A stretch of DNA of 64,000 bases from Dipteris shenzhenensis (Eukaryota; Polypodiophyta; Polypodiopsida; Gleicheniales), in assembly GCA_047967505.1 (NCBI GenBank), contig CM106540.1. One strand, written 5' to 3'. The position numbers and the translations under genes were made by a program. Of the stretch, positions 30,501 through 40,664 are shown piece after piece. Below the pieces are notes generated by a model. It was not told the DNA's origin and ran no database searches. It saw only the letters and a list, made by a program, of their open reading frames with translations. The first letter of the stretch is position 1; every line of letters begins with the position of its first letter.

Positions 30501-33383
30501 ATCCAGCCAAGGTGCTCAAGCTGCACAGTGTGTTTGGGAATTCTCAGCAACCAGTTAGCACCAAAGCAGTAGCACAGGATGTCAAGCTCCATATCTAGCA
30601 ATAAAGGACCTTCAGTGTCGCGCAGTTAGGCCCAGAAAACATTGCCTTGGGTGCACCATGGCCTGCCAACAACAGAGTAGTCGTCACTTAGCAAGACCCA
30701 TTGCAGTGCAGGATGTAGACAGAAAGTCCTCCAAAAGTGGCCCGCAGAAAGCTAGTAGCCAGTCTATCGATGACCCAACACGAGCCTTTGAGCTATTGGA
30801 AGTGCAAAAGATGATGGACGACCCTTCCCTTCCTCATTCTCTCCCTCTAGTTTCTCCTTCTATGCTCCATGTCCTGCATTGTGATATCTTCTCCCCTTCT
30901 CTACTTTTGTGATGATGTTACTTTCATAGCAAACTATGCATCTTGCCTGTACTTGACAAAGTTATTCTTGCTTCATCTAATAAGTTTCAAAGCATGCGGC
31001 TATTAAAGAAATAATCGGACACCTGTTTTCCCAATAATAGCTGGAATACTGGATAAAACCCTGACGGAAAAAGGTTTGGAATGCACGAGCACTAACTTGG
31101 CCCTGGCGATACAAAGCCTTCACATTATCTTCTCCAGTCTGCATTGCAAATTCTGTGTCCAAGAGAGCACCCTTTGCATCTCCAAGCTTTAACTTGCTTG
31201 CCTGAAGTATTCAGGTAAAAGTAAGGTACAGCCCAACCTGTTTTCAATTCACACTTTCACGGTAAGACCTTCATCCTTACCGAGCTATTGGTCAGAATTT
31301 GCGACTTTAATTTCCTTAAATGATTGCTTTTCTCTGTTCATCACAAAACAATGAGAAAATAAGAACAACAGAAAGAGAATGATAGCATGCATGGGGATGA
31401 AAAAGAATATTGCAAGCTTAGCATACAAAAAATTTATCAAAACCATCTTTCCATTCAAATCATCCACATGCATTTCTCAGCCATCATTGACCTTCATCGA
31501 CATTATCTTTCTCCCAGCAAACATCCCAGTATCTCAAGGCTTTTCTGTATTTCCGCAGGGCCCTTTTGTAGTCACCCTTCTGCCAGAACAACACACCAGT
31601 AAGGATAAAGGATCCATTACTTCGCTTCCAAAATGTACCAACTTACATAGCTCAAAGGATGAAGCCACATTCAATATTCCAAACAACCTTGTAGCTGTCA
31701 TTTCCAAAACTCTTGGCAGAGTCTACTGCACCAATCCACCAGGAGCAATCGGAAGGCTTGTCATCGAGATCAGCTGGCCAGTCTGGATACATATCTCCAT
31801 CGTTAAAATAGCCAGCTACACCATCGTCCTGTCCTTCAGGAATCTCACCACAATCTACTATAAGGATATCATTCAACGGTCGATCTTGTTCATCAGTATG
31901 AACATGCTCCATACTGCGCACTACACCCATGCCTTTGACAACCTTTCCAAACACCACATGTTTCCCATCCAAGTGAGAGGTGCGGGTGGTTGTTATGAAA
32001 AACTGAGATCCATTTGTGTTTGGCCCCATATTTGCCATCGATAGCATCCCTTTTCGTTCATGCTTCAACTGGAGATTCTCATCATCAAATTTGGGCCCAT
32101 AAATTGACTCCCCCCCAGTGCCATTACGAGCTGAGAAGTCACCTCCCTGTATCATAAAGCCTTTAATCACCCGATGAAATGGAACGCCCTACAAGATTCA
32201 AGTCACACCATTTAGGCACCTACCTAATGAATTTGAAAACAAACTAAACTCGACTTGCAAAAGTAAAAGATATCAAATCTTCTAATAGACACCCAAAACA
32301 ATCACGTCAGCCTAAATGCAACCAACAGGGCATGCTGAAAAATGTATGACATATGCTCTCACATGCGCACATCTAAACCTCACTGACGTGCCAAGGCACC
32401 TGTGCACACAAGCACAAATATAGAAGGGGCCTCCTTGCTTGCTTGGAAAGATGCATTATACAAAAAGTTTTTGTACTGTGTTTCTGTCAAAGCTGGAGAT
32501 GAAGAGCAGACTCATACGAAATGAGTACTGACAGAGAAGGCTTAGAAGTCGAACAGACTGTAACAGGTAAAAAGTACTTAACTGCAATCTTGAGTCAAGC
32601 TTCCCTCGACCTTGGGACTCACACAAGCACAAATACTCCTCCTTGCTTGCTTGGAAAGATGCATTATACAAAAAGTCTTTGTACTGTGTTTCTGTCAAAG
32701 CTGGAGATGAAGAGCAGGCTCATATGAAAGGAGTACTCACAGAGAAGGCTTAGAAGTCAGACTGAAGAGGTAAAGAGTACTTAAGTGCAATCTTGAGTCA
32801 AGCTTCCGTCGACCTTGGGACTCAACATAAAGATGCTTGAAAGTCAAGCTTCTCCAAACTAAAGCTAACCCACTCTGAGTGTGCACAGAGGTCAGGAAGT
32901 TCCTCCATTTAATAAGTGTACCAGGACTAGTAACACCATATAACCGAAAAAGAGAGAGAGAAATACTATAGTCGCGTCTTTCCTGTATCAGTCATCTAAT
33001 ATTTAGCACTGCCGACAGCAATCTATAGCATCGATCCAAGTCGTGTTCTTCCAAATATGCCATGTAAGGGAAGAGTAAACAGCTTACTAATTCTGGATCT
33101 CTCTCTCCCCCCCCTCTTGCGCCTTTCTTGCGCCTTTCTTGCATGTACACTCTATTGTCATAAGAAGAGCACACACGAACCAGCGTCACGAAAGAAAGGG
33201 ATAAGGGGGTACCTTGAAATGCAGAGGGCGACCCGTTTCAGCACCGATGCCCTTCTCTCCGGTACATAGAGCCCTAAAGTTTTCTGCAGTCCGAGGAACT
33301 ACATCGGCAAACAGCTCAACAACTAGCCTGCCTTCCAGCTCGCCGCCAATGCTGATGTCCAAAAAGCACCTAGGATTCACCAT
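18590..33383 (-). CDS. CYP40: Cyclophilin-40 (SQUINT-type) PPIase with TPR domain, eight exons
   Basis: Exons in order on the minus strand: 33213-33383, 31688-32188, 31492-31579, 31281-31333, 31097-31201, 19033-19108, 18824-18861, 18590-18643. All junctions are GT...AG, phases agree, and the product is 361 aa, the length of Arabidopsis CYP40/SQUINT. Residues 1-175 form the cyclophilin peptidyl-prolyl isomerase domain, with [14 protein letters not shown] (R63, Q71) and [12 protein letters not shown]129 stands where single-domain cyclophilins have Trp, as is usual for CYP40. A linker ([11 protein letters not shown]) leads to TPR repeats from about 205 ([55 protein letters not shown]) that bind the Hsp90 C-terminus. 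The basic end is [12 protein letters not shown]. The known plant role is an Hsp90 co-chaperone that promotes ARGONAUTE1 loading. Intron 5 is 11,988 bp and full of retroelements, but all splice sites and exons look intact. Confidence 0.94.
20085..20313 (-). repeat. LTR-like repeat, minus-oriented copy
   Basis: Read on the minus strand it begins TGGTTAAAATAACC, continues through GACATGTGGCATGGGACACA, and reaches a TATA box (CTATAAAAG) near 20127. A C-rich run follows (plus strand G runs at 20088-20114, possible quadruplex). A clearly homologous copy in the opposite direction starts at 29253. The TG start and TATA box suggest the U3 part of an LTR; the CA end and a partner in direct orientation were not found. 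Confidence 0.6.
20321..20331. repeat. Target-site duplication of the LINE (left copy)
   Basis: TATGCTTGACT, repeated exactly at 21082-21092 on the other side of the LINE. Confidence 0.8.
20332..21081 (-). mobile_element. 5'-truncated LINE (non-LTR retrotransposon)
   Basis: About 750 bp flanked by the 11-bp duplication TATGCTTGACT. On the minus strand it ends in a 3' UTR and a poly(A) run (plus T tract to 20340). The coding part at 20461-21070 encodes a degenerate reverse-transcriptase-associated zinc-binding region (CHCC, then PHCLWSC and ARIWMGALR) and a downstream segment ([17 protein letters not shown]) typical of the end of plant LINE ORF2. The 5' end begins abruptly at 21081 inside ORF2. 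Loss of the 5' end, a poly(A) tail and a target duplication are the marks of target-primed reverse transcription. Confidence 0.82.
21082..21092. repeat. Target-site duplication of the LINE (right copy)
   Basis: TATGCTTGACT, identical to 20321-20331. Confidence 0.8.
21299..21794 (-). pseudogene. Chromovirus integrase C-terminus and chromodomain
   Basis: [20 protein letters not shown] is the GPY/F-type integrase end. It is followed by the linker [12 protein letters not shown] and, after a frame change, by the chromodomain pattern [10 protein letters not shown] and WIEE. Chromodomains direct insertion to particular chromatin by binding modified histone H3. Confidence 0.8.
22465..23204 (-). pseudogene. 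Gypsy RNase H and integrase zinc-finger remnant
   Basis: From high to low coordinates: RNase H start ([20 protein letters not shown]), a middle piece ([20 protein letters not shown]), the RNase H end ([16 protein letters not shown]), and then the HHCC integrase domain ([19 protein letters not shown]). Each piece is in a separate frame because of small indels. Confidence 0.85.
23221..23720 (+). pseudogene. Gypsy RT C-terminal segment in inverted orientation
   Basis: On the plus strand this encodes LTNAPATF, then a degenerate catalytic box (VFFNDILIF in place of the usual Y-x-D-D), [24 protein letters not shown] and FSSFLGL. These are the RT C-terminal blocks in correct order. The surrounding element runs on the minus strand and lacks exactly this part, so the segment is inverted in place. 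Confidence 0.75.
23700..23995 (-). pseudogene. Gypsy RT N-terminal remnant
   Basis: Minus-strand [17 protein letters not shown] and [14 protein letters not shown], then a degenerate GCTIFS, are the first conserved RT blocks. They lie immediately before the inverted RT segment. Confidence 0.75.
24028..24253. repeat. Tandem duplication of about 112 bp in the gypsy element
   Basis: Two adjacent units share GTGGAAGCTGACT, CTCTTGTGAGAAACAATT and GAAAATCTCTTCTAGAACTT, with several substitutions between them. Confidence 0.75.
24664..24841. repeat. Tandem duplication of 89 bp in the gypsy gag zinc-knuckle region
   Basis: Units 24664-24752 and 24753-24841 differ at only a few positions, so the duplication is more recent than the surrounding decay. 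It duplicates the end of the CCHC knuckle and the basic stretch after it. Confidence 0.85.
25142..25795 (-). pseudogene. Gypsy gag remnant
   Basis: Minus-strand pieces with the pattern [18 protein letters not shown] and MTVQLDIF match the central gypsy gag region. A Ser/Arg/Lys-rich linker ([14 protein letters not shown]) lies upstream. Broken by stops. Confidence 0.65.
26230..26690 (-). pseudogene. Second gypsy gag fragment
   Basis: Minus-strand pieces [20 protein letters not shown] and [13 protein letters not shown] match the gag retroviral-type helical domain. The fragment lies beyond the primer site of the chromovirus, so it belongs to another copy. Stops and frame changes throughout. 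Confidence 0.6.
27265..27645 (+). pseudogene. Copia integrase C-terminal fragment (second family)
   Basis: Plus-strand [53 protein letters not shown] and [13 protein letters not shown] are the end of copia integrase. The sequence differs from the young element at 42.08-49.56 kb, so it is a different family. It joins RT sequence of another family at about 27646. Confidence 0.8.
27648..28054 (+). pseudogene. Copia RT N-terminal fragment related to the young element
   Basis: Nucleotide sequence closely follows 47588-47995 of the intact copia element, roughly nine in ten bases by eye, and encodes [20 protein letters not shown] and [14 protein letters not shown]. It stops after [10 protein letters not shown] and is followed by unrelated DNA. 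Confidence 0.85.
28105..28400 (+). pseudogene. Gypsy RT fragment
   Basis: The block [14 protein letters not shown] is diagnostic of Ty3/gypsy RT. Degraded RT sequence follows. It lies about 50 bp after the copia RT fragment. Confidence 0.65.
29253..29485 (+). repeat. LTR-like repeat, plus-oriented copy
   Basis: Starts TGGTTAAAATAACCTTAGTC and keeps GACATGTGGCATGGGACACA and CATGCAGG blocks in the same order as the minus-oriented copy at 20085-20313. Homology ends near ACAAATTGGGC. Downstream (to about 30170) may be the rest of an LTR or leader, but no end was found. Confidence 0.6.
29580..29960. repeat. CTG/CAG-rich minisatellite
   Basis: Degenerate units built from CTCCTTCCTCTGCAGCAG and GCAGCAGCCCCTTCTGCTCC. 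The long ORFs across it on both strands are repeat products. Confidence 0.75.
32431..32840. repeat. 208-bp tandem duplication in cyclophilin intron 1
   Basis: Two units (from 32431 and 32639) share CTCCTTGCTTGCTTGGAAAG, CAAAAAGT and CAATCTTGAGTCAAGCTTCC with modest divergence. They lie in intron 1 (32189-33212). Confidence 0.8.
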
Positions 33384-35262
33384 CTTTTAGAGACACTCCG
33401 AGCCTGCGGCCAACAGAATATGATAGCAAAGTACTGTCGTTAAACTTCATCCGCAAACAGCACAGACCGCTGCAGCAAGATTGTATAACCAAGCAACACA
33501 GCGTCCGCACCGTTATAGTAGCCTGCAAATTAAAAGAAGGTAACAAAGGGACACAATCTTAACAATATTTCCCAAGGGACCGTATGCAAGAAGCTTTTAA
33601 ACGGAGATAACGACACAAACAAAAAATCTAAAAGAATGAAAGTGCAGAAGCGAAGTTCGCGATCAAAGTGATGATTTTCCGGAACAAAATCCAATTCAAA
33701 AAACATTAAGCAAACTAACGTCATACCGCGGCATTGAAGCGGTAAACAACTGGAAACGGAGCTCGGAAGACGGCCGATGCACCAAACTTACCCTGGGAAT
33801 AATTGGTTAAAACCCAGACGCAGCTCGCACCAAAAGCAGCTCCAACGACGAGAAAAAATGCATGCACGTCAAGGATGAAGATGGAAAGGCAGCAAGGCAA
33901 GAAAGCCACGAAACTCTGTAGCAGTTATGACCGGATATCAGAACAAGTAAAAATGCAAGCCTTAAGGGAGGATGAAGCGAAAGGGGCAAATGGAGACGGA
34001 AGGAAACGAAACTCAGAGTGCTCAATGGGATTCAATGAACTGCGAGCAAGTGAGAAACAACAAGAAGAGCAGCAGCAGCGTGGAACATGGAAGCAAAGGG
34101 GACGCTCCCACAAAATTCACAAACTGAAACTCCGGCAACTGCAATTTGAATTGTAAATGAACAGGAACGGCAAGAACGATGTCAAGCAACCGCAAACGTT
34201 CCCAAACAAATACTCGCATCGTCCGTGAACTGCTGCGAGAGAAAATGGGAGTGGAGACGAGGAAGAAGTTGACTTTTCTGGAAGTCCGACGATCTTTGAA
34301 AAAGCAAAGCGAACGGGAACGTTTCAACAATCTGACGACTCAACCCGTTGCAATCGGAAATCACGAGAGTGCATGCGAGTGCGAAACAGCAAGACAAAAC
34401 AGAAGAAAGGGGCTTACTGTCCGACGGTCGAGACTACGTCGACGCAATGAACGACGATCGAGATTCCGTTGGCAATGTTGACGAAATGCTGTGGCATGAG
34501 AATCGTCAGGAGCAAGAAACGGAGCAGAAACGAGAAACGACGAGAACGAAAACAGGAGAAACGTCGTTTAACAAGAAGAAAGGACAATCACCTGAGGCTG
34601 GCACCTGGAAAAAGCAGGAAAAACGTGGAGCATCAATATGCAGCACGAAACGACAGCAAACAAAGAAACATCCGAAACATCAGAAACAGCAAAAAATTAA
34701 CTGGAGCAACTTCGTTTAACAACGATACCGGAAGGCACCTGAAGAATGCAGAAAAAACGCGGAGAGGCATGAAAAAACGAGAGCAAACAACAGCAACGAC
34801 GAGAAGAAACAGCAAGAAAGCATCCGAAACATGAGCACAACAGCAAAAAATTAACCGGAGAAAATTCGTGTAACGAGAAGAAGAAAACAAGACCTGAAGC
34901 TAACACCTGAAAAATGCCGGAAAAACGGGGCCGCAAGATTTTTTTTAACGGTAGCAAACGACGGCAGCGACAAGCAAGTAAACATCAGAAAACAATACCT
35001 GAAGCCAGCACCTTGATGAATGCCGGGAAAACGAGGATAAGCATCAAGGAGCAGGACGAAAACGAGATCAAACAAGAGCGGCGACAAGCAAAATAAACAT
35101 CAGGAAGAGAAATCCAGCGCAAAATTTGAAGCAAACAAGAGCAGCGACAAGCAAGTAGACATCAGAGACAGAAATCGAAAGCAACAAAAATTTAACGGCA
35201 GTAAACGTTACGGAAAGGGGAGATGAAGAAACCTGGAAGGACGACAAACGTGAAGAGCAGCA
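33384..35262. other. Purine-rich upstream region of the cyclophilin-40 gene
   Basis: The plus strand is strongly A/G-rich and contains a degenerate repeat with the recurring block CACCTGAAAAATGCCGGAAA or close forms at about 34602, 34736, 34904 and 35009. Many long ORFs occur on both strands because stops are rare in such sequence; none resembles a protein. The region probably holds the promoter and 5' UTR of the cyclophilin gene, but no element could be assigned. Confidence 0.5.
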
Positions 35263-35313
35263 ATGAGGCCGGAGGACGACGAAGATTTCTGGCCAGGAAA
35301 GGCGCCGGGAAAG
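35263..35313 (+). CDS. Possible first exon of a divergent gene
   Basis: ATG followed by 17 codons rich in Asp/Glu/Pro/Gly (MRPEDDEDFWPGKAPGK), then AAG|GTGAGT, a near-consensus plant splice donor. It points away from the cyclophilin-40 gene. No downstream exon was recognised, so this rests only on the donor site and composition. Confidence 0.2.
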
Positions 35314-36021
35314 GTGAGTTCCGGCAATTTAACGTTCCTTTCTAGAACCCTCGTTGCGTGCTCATCCCATTGGACTTCCCCATGCAGATATTATATTTCT
35401 CTCTCTCTGGTGATTCAGTGTTTGTATATCCTTCCATGCAACATCACTGTCCATTTTGATAGTTTGCATGTCATATCCCACGACTGCCTACCATCACTTC
35501 CCTACCATCTTTGAACTCGTCAATTTTTTTGACCTCCCCCCTCCTTTTTCTTACACTCCTGGTCCCCCCACTCCCACGCCCCATGTCCTTGCAGCACGCG
35601 TTTGCTCACCTGACCACCTCTCGTTGGTAAACCCCGACCCCTCTTCGCGAGCAGGAAAGAAAGAAACATCAGAACATCGTCGCGAGAGTATGTAGCTACA
35701 CTAGCCAACCGTGCATCATGATCACAATTGGCCCACTAGCCTCTGCATTTTCATCTCTGCAACATCGAGACTTATCCTACTATATCCACACAATTAGTTT
35801 GCACACTGCCAGGCCCTCTTGAAAATTAATGTACTCATGAATCCGATTTTTATGGCAACCAGGCAGCCCCAAGCAACTCAGAGGTTTGCAACCCACTTGA
35901 TTGCATAAATAGCTCTAAGGAGAGCAACGGCAACTCAAGCGGTTGGGTGTTCCCCCCACTTGAGCTAGCTACCTGCTACCTGTCAGCATAGGCCACCCAC
36001 AGATGTGCCCCTCATAGATGG

Positions 36022-36023
<2 letters not shown>

Positions 36024-36052
<29 letters not shown>
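36024..36052. repeat. (GT)n microsatellite
   Basis: About 14 uninterrupted GT units. Confidence 0.95.
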
Positions 36053-36217
36053 GTATCACCCCGAGTACCACACCTCACCTACCTCCTTCCACCCACGTCC
36101 TTGAGAATAAGACTCTCACTCACATCTCTTCTCCAAATTCCAACCCCATTCTTCACAATAACATCCCACTTTATCCATGTGCTTGTAGCCTTTTCACCCG
36201 TCATCATAATGTCTTTC

Positions 36218-36220
36218 CTC

Positions 36221-36254
<34 letters not shown>
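36218..36254. repeat. (CT)n microsatellite
   Basis: CT repeats with one interruption (CTGTCT). Confidence 0.95.
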
Positions 36255-39200
36255 CAAGTGCATTCAAGGGGTAATTAATACATCTTATCTTTCAAGGGGG
36301 GTGCACTATTAAGAAACCTTAGATAAGATGTGCATTTCAAGATATTCATGAAAAATCTCAAGAAGTTGAAACGAAGCAAGACCAATTAGTAGTACAGACA
36401 TTCGCCATTCTTGCTTTGGAAGGCCAAGAGCCTGGCGAGGTCTCGCGGTCATCGAGGGATGATGCACTGCATGCTATTGAGGACGAGCATTAGCTATAGG
36501 TACACATCCTAGAAAAGAGTGTCTTTGAAGAGCGCCCTCATGGATCGTTTGACAAACCCAAAGTACGGTAGCGAGCATAAGTGAATGGCTCTATAGATTT
36601 CTCTCGAAAAAAAATGGCTCCAGAGAGACGGATGACATTGACGGGTAGTTGCCGAATTACACGGGCTCTTCCTCCAAACCATGTGCAAATTGTCGAATTT
36701 CTCAAGAGAATAATAGGGTGATTTTTCCTTTGAAGCAAATCTTGCCTTTGCTTAAGCCTTTCCCATGGCAGAGGCCAAAAACCCCATTATCAGTAAGTTT
36801 TCATGGATTAAATGACCTCCTTGTCTATACCAACTTATATTTTTTTCCAAAGTTCAATTTTAAAAAACCCACATGTAAAAACACTTCTACAAATTTACCT
36901 TAACTTTTGAATCTAAAGACCCCTCCATTTGAACCCACATGGTATATGCTTACATAGAGAAAGCTTGTATTTTTCAAGATGTGTATAAATAAACCCTAAA
37001 ATCTTTCTGTCAACAATAGCGATAATTAAAAACCCCCTCTTGTTAAATACACATTCTCAGGTTACATATTTTTTATTGAACCACCAAGTATAACATATAG
37101 GTTGATGCAACAACCTCATAGCATCTATGTTGGAACTCCCGCTTATACGACCCAAGGCCTAGGTGCATAGAGGAGATTGTGATAAAAGCTTACAATTCCT
37201 AGGAATTGGATGGTACAAAAGAGTTAACATATGTGCTACTAGGAATTGAAAGTGCATAAAGGAGATTGTGATAAGAGCTTACAGTTACTAGGAAGTGAAT
37301 CGTACAAAAGAGTTAGCATATGCAAGAGTACTAGAAACTACTTGAAAGCATGCAACACTATGTGCCACATCTAAGAAGCATAACTATTGGTGACCAAACT
37401 TTCTTCATGTGCATGGAAAGTTATTGTGTGGCAAACCAACATAAAGTCTTGATCTTTGGGGCAACCATCATGCTTGTCCTATAGGCATCATGGTTGTGGG
37501 AAACTCATATAAGATGGAGTGAATAATAGTGACGAGTTGATTGAAGATGTGGGCATACTTTAATGAGTCTCATGCACCGCAATAACATTCACATGACATT
37601 AATGCCCATTTAGAGGGATGGGGTTGGGGAAAAGCAATTTTGTCATGTTCCATTACTAGTCATAAATGTGTTGTACTAGGACTCATATCTTTTGTTGTTT
37701 TCAATATATATTGTAGTACTAGTGATAAATGTCTAGTCACATGTATAGAGAGGTATTATATAGTGGGGGAATGAATGCAAGTGCTAGAACCTAGTGTCAT
37801 GTGCACGTGAAGAACATCCATACCATTATTGAAGTGTAAGTTTGAATAAATACGCTAAACACATCATGGTGAGTTTGCTTCCTTCTGCTTACTTAATGCC
37901 CTTCCCGTCCATATCCTGCCACCCTTTTTGGAAATAAACCCTTTATGTACCTTTTGTTTAAGATCAACAACAATAATGCACACAAATCATGAGCATCAAA
38001 GAGTAAGCCACCCACAAAATGAAGATAAACAAACTTTTTGGACACACCTGTATGTTTTCTTATGTATTTCAGATTATATGTGCAAAGCCTTTGCCAAAGT
38101 AAGGTTGGATTATTCTATAAGTAGCTATTCTATTCAATAATGCATGAGCAAGAGATCAATTGATAAGTAGTGGCATCTATTTTTATTATAAATATTTCAT
38201 TATATTGTATTACCATACATTATATATCTACTTGCAAAGCTTCCCTTGGAGTGTTCACCTTGCTTTGTCTTTTCTTTATGAAAATGAATATGGAATTTAA
38301 ATAACATGACTATCTACCCACTGCCAAAGATAGAAGTGTGTTTCTAGTGGTGTACAATATACAATTACAAAGCATGAAGCCCTTAAATCCCAAGCTCCTT
38401 CTCTATGCCTTTAATCAAGCCTAAGTGTCCACTTTTCGCATGTTTTTGGGGGTGCCGAGAGTAAGTAGCCAAAGGGGGGTTTACGTAGCAAAATGGAGGA
38501 CTAGGTTGTGGCTAGTAAGGAGATATGTAGTGAGGAGGGCCTACGAAGGAACGATGTGCAATGATGAATAGATACCAAAGAGGGTGGTAGACAATAGAAA
38601 AGCAATCACAAATATGCACTAACAAAATAACAATAAGGTGGTGATGGAGTGGGAGAAACATTAGGGAGGGGGGGCTGCCAAGATTTGTTCAAGGGGATTT
38701 GGTTAAGGGGGCACAATTATAGGGAGGCCAAAGGGTGATGCCAAAAAAACAAAAAGTAAAGAAGGAAAGGAAAGATGCTCATCAAATTTTCACCCATAGG
38801 ATTAATCGTACATTTGTTGCACTATAAACACATAAGGAGACAAGGTGTTCTTCTTATGCATTTGGTATTTGCAAACATGCTTCTATTTCAAATGGCTTGA
38901 TTTGTTAATGCACAAGACTTCTCTTGTAGTTTGGAAGCAAGAATACCTAAAAAGACAAGAAGAATGGCAACTCCAATAAGATGGGCAATATTTGAGCCAT
39001 ACAAAGAAATACTAAAAAATAACCAAGGAGAAAAGTAGACTTGTAGATGAGAAAAATGTTGGGAAAACGATGTAGTAATAACAACTCAATGGCATTTAGT
39101 CTGAATGATAGAAAAACAACTTCCTATCCACATTGGTAAGTTTATGGATCTACCTATTCTTTTCAATTGACGAGATTCAACTTGACGAGATTCCATAGAT

Positions 39201-40664
39201 TCAACTTAACCTAAGGAGTGATCTATACTTTCCATCTAATCTAAAGGCCCTTAATCTCAACAAGTAATTGCCTACATATACCTTGGCCTAAGGAGAAAAG
39301 GTCTTTCAAGGCAATTGATTTCTTGGATGAAAAGGTGGAGATCGCCCAATCAAGCTAAGGTTAAAAGGATAGCTTCAAAATTTCATGCAATGAGGTCACT
39401 TGAAAGGTAAGGGAAGGGGTAAAGAGTAATGATTATGTCCCTTTATTTGTGAGAAGAGGGGCTTCCTCCCTCTTATTTATAAGGACAAGAATGTAAGGGT
39501 TCGAAATTCTTACCCTCATAAATAAGAGGGACTAGTAAGGGTCCTATTCATTACCTATGGCACAACATGATACTTGTCTTTTTGTGAGTACAAAGCTATG
39601 CAGGGGTGCTATCACCCTTCTTTTGTGAAGCTTCCATCTTGAGCGATTTTTTCCCAGGTCATCATGGCATGATTAGCTAAGGAGTTCTCTCCTTGGATGG
39701 AGCATCCTAGTAGCTTGGTTGAATCGCAAGACAGTATATTCTTCTCACATTTTCCGTTCCTAGGATGTTCTTTCCCATTGAATCATCTCATCCATTGTTT
39801 GTCATTCCTCTCATTTTCTCCATCTATAATTTCAAGTATAAAGGTGCCATGGATTTGTAGATTTGTCTAGTATCTCAACCTGATTGGTAGGCCTATCAGA
39901 TACATAATCAAGGCTTTGATGTAAGCCTTGCATTGCTGCATCAATCTCGTGATGTGCTCTAGATTTTAGCTTCTAACTTTATCCACCTCACTAATGGCCT
40001 CTGCGTCCACAAGAGCTCTAACATGTGCAACCTTAGCGTGTACAATTCGTTATCATATCTAGTGGAGTAATTCCCCAGCTCTTGACTCAGGCTTGATCCA
40101 TAGCCAAGCTATACAACCTTGCCCCTGAGTTATTGTATCAACCCCTTATGAAGAAAATGTTAGCAGTTCATTCTCACATTCTTTATAAAGTCTAGCAAAG
40201 TTGGTTAAGGAAATCTGACCAATATGTTGTAATCCTGTAATAATGTAATATGCATTATTTTAAATCCTCTTCCCATTTACAAGAGGCTTCTTCTTTTGTC
40301 CTGAACTTGCCCTCTCTCTCCTTTGCCACATCTGTCCTCTACATTTTTTGATGTTTTGTAAGTTAATGGAGTGCATACATCTACGCTTACACCATGTAAG
40401 TTGCAATGCATCCAGCATAATATATTCATTCATTACTCTTATTCTCTTTGGTTGCTTTTGTGAATGTGCCTAGATTCGCTTTCTTTTCCTGCATTTGTAT
40501 GTTTGTTTTCCTTTCTTGTGTACATTGTTATTTGTATTTGTGCACTTCTCCCTATAGTCACATATGTTTGTCACTTTGTATTCATGGAATGTTGCATCCT
40601 TGATCTTATCACAATCAATCGTAGAGCCATTTGGAGTAACTGTGGTCATAGAATGCTAAAAACC

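Larger units (their letters stand above)
19109..31096 (-). other. Giant fifth intron of the cyclophilin-40 gene
   Basis: 11,988 bp between exon 5 (ends ...RQGQ, donor GTTAGT) and exon 6 (acceptor GTACAG, begins AYMALK). The inserted DNA consists of the LINE, gypsy and copia pieces and LTR-like copies listed separately. Stretches 19109-20050, 28400-29250 and 29960-31096 hold no element I can name. A weak coding-like piece on the plus strand at about 30450-30600 is unrecognised. Confidence 0.9.
35314..40660. other. Long intergenic region without recognised genes
   Basis: AT-rich. It contains simple repeats (GT at 36024-36052, CT at 36218-36254) and an 86-bp-period duplication at about 37172-37340 (AGGAGATTGTGATAA, GTACAAAAGAGTTA). 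A hairpin has 14-bp arms at 39467-39480 and 39518-39531 (TCCCTCTTATTTAT). Short ORFs have no recognisable domains. Confidence 0.5.

Noticed and set aside
31379-32044. 221-codon plus-strand ORF
   Set aside because: It is antisense to exons 2 and 3 of the cyclophilin-40 gene.
33803-34834. Several ORFs above 100 codons on both strands upstream of cyclophilin-40
   Set aside because: Purine-rich sequence with few stops; Arg/Lys/Glu/Gln-rich products without domains.
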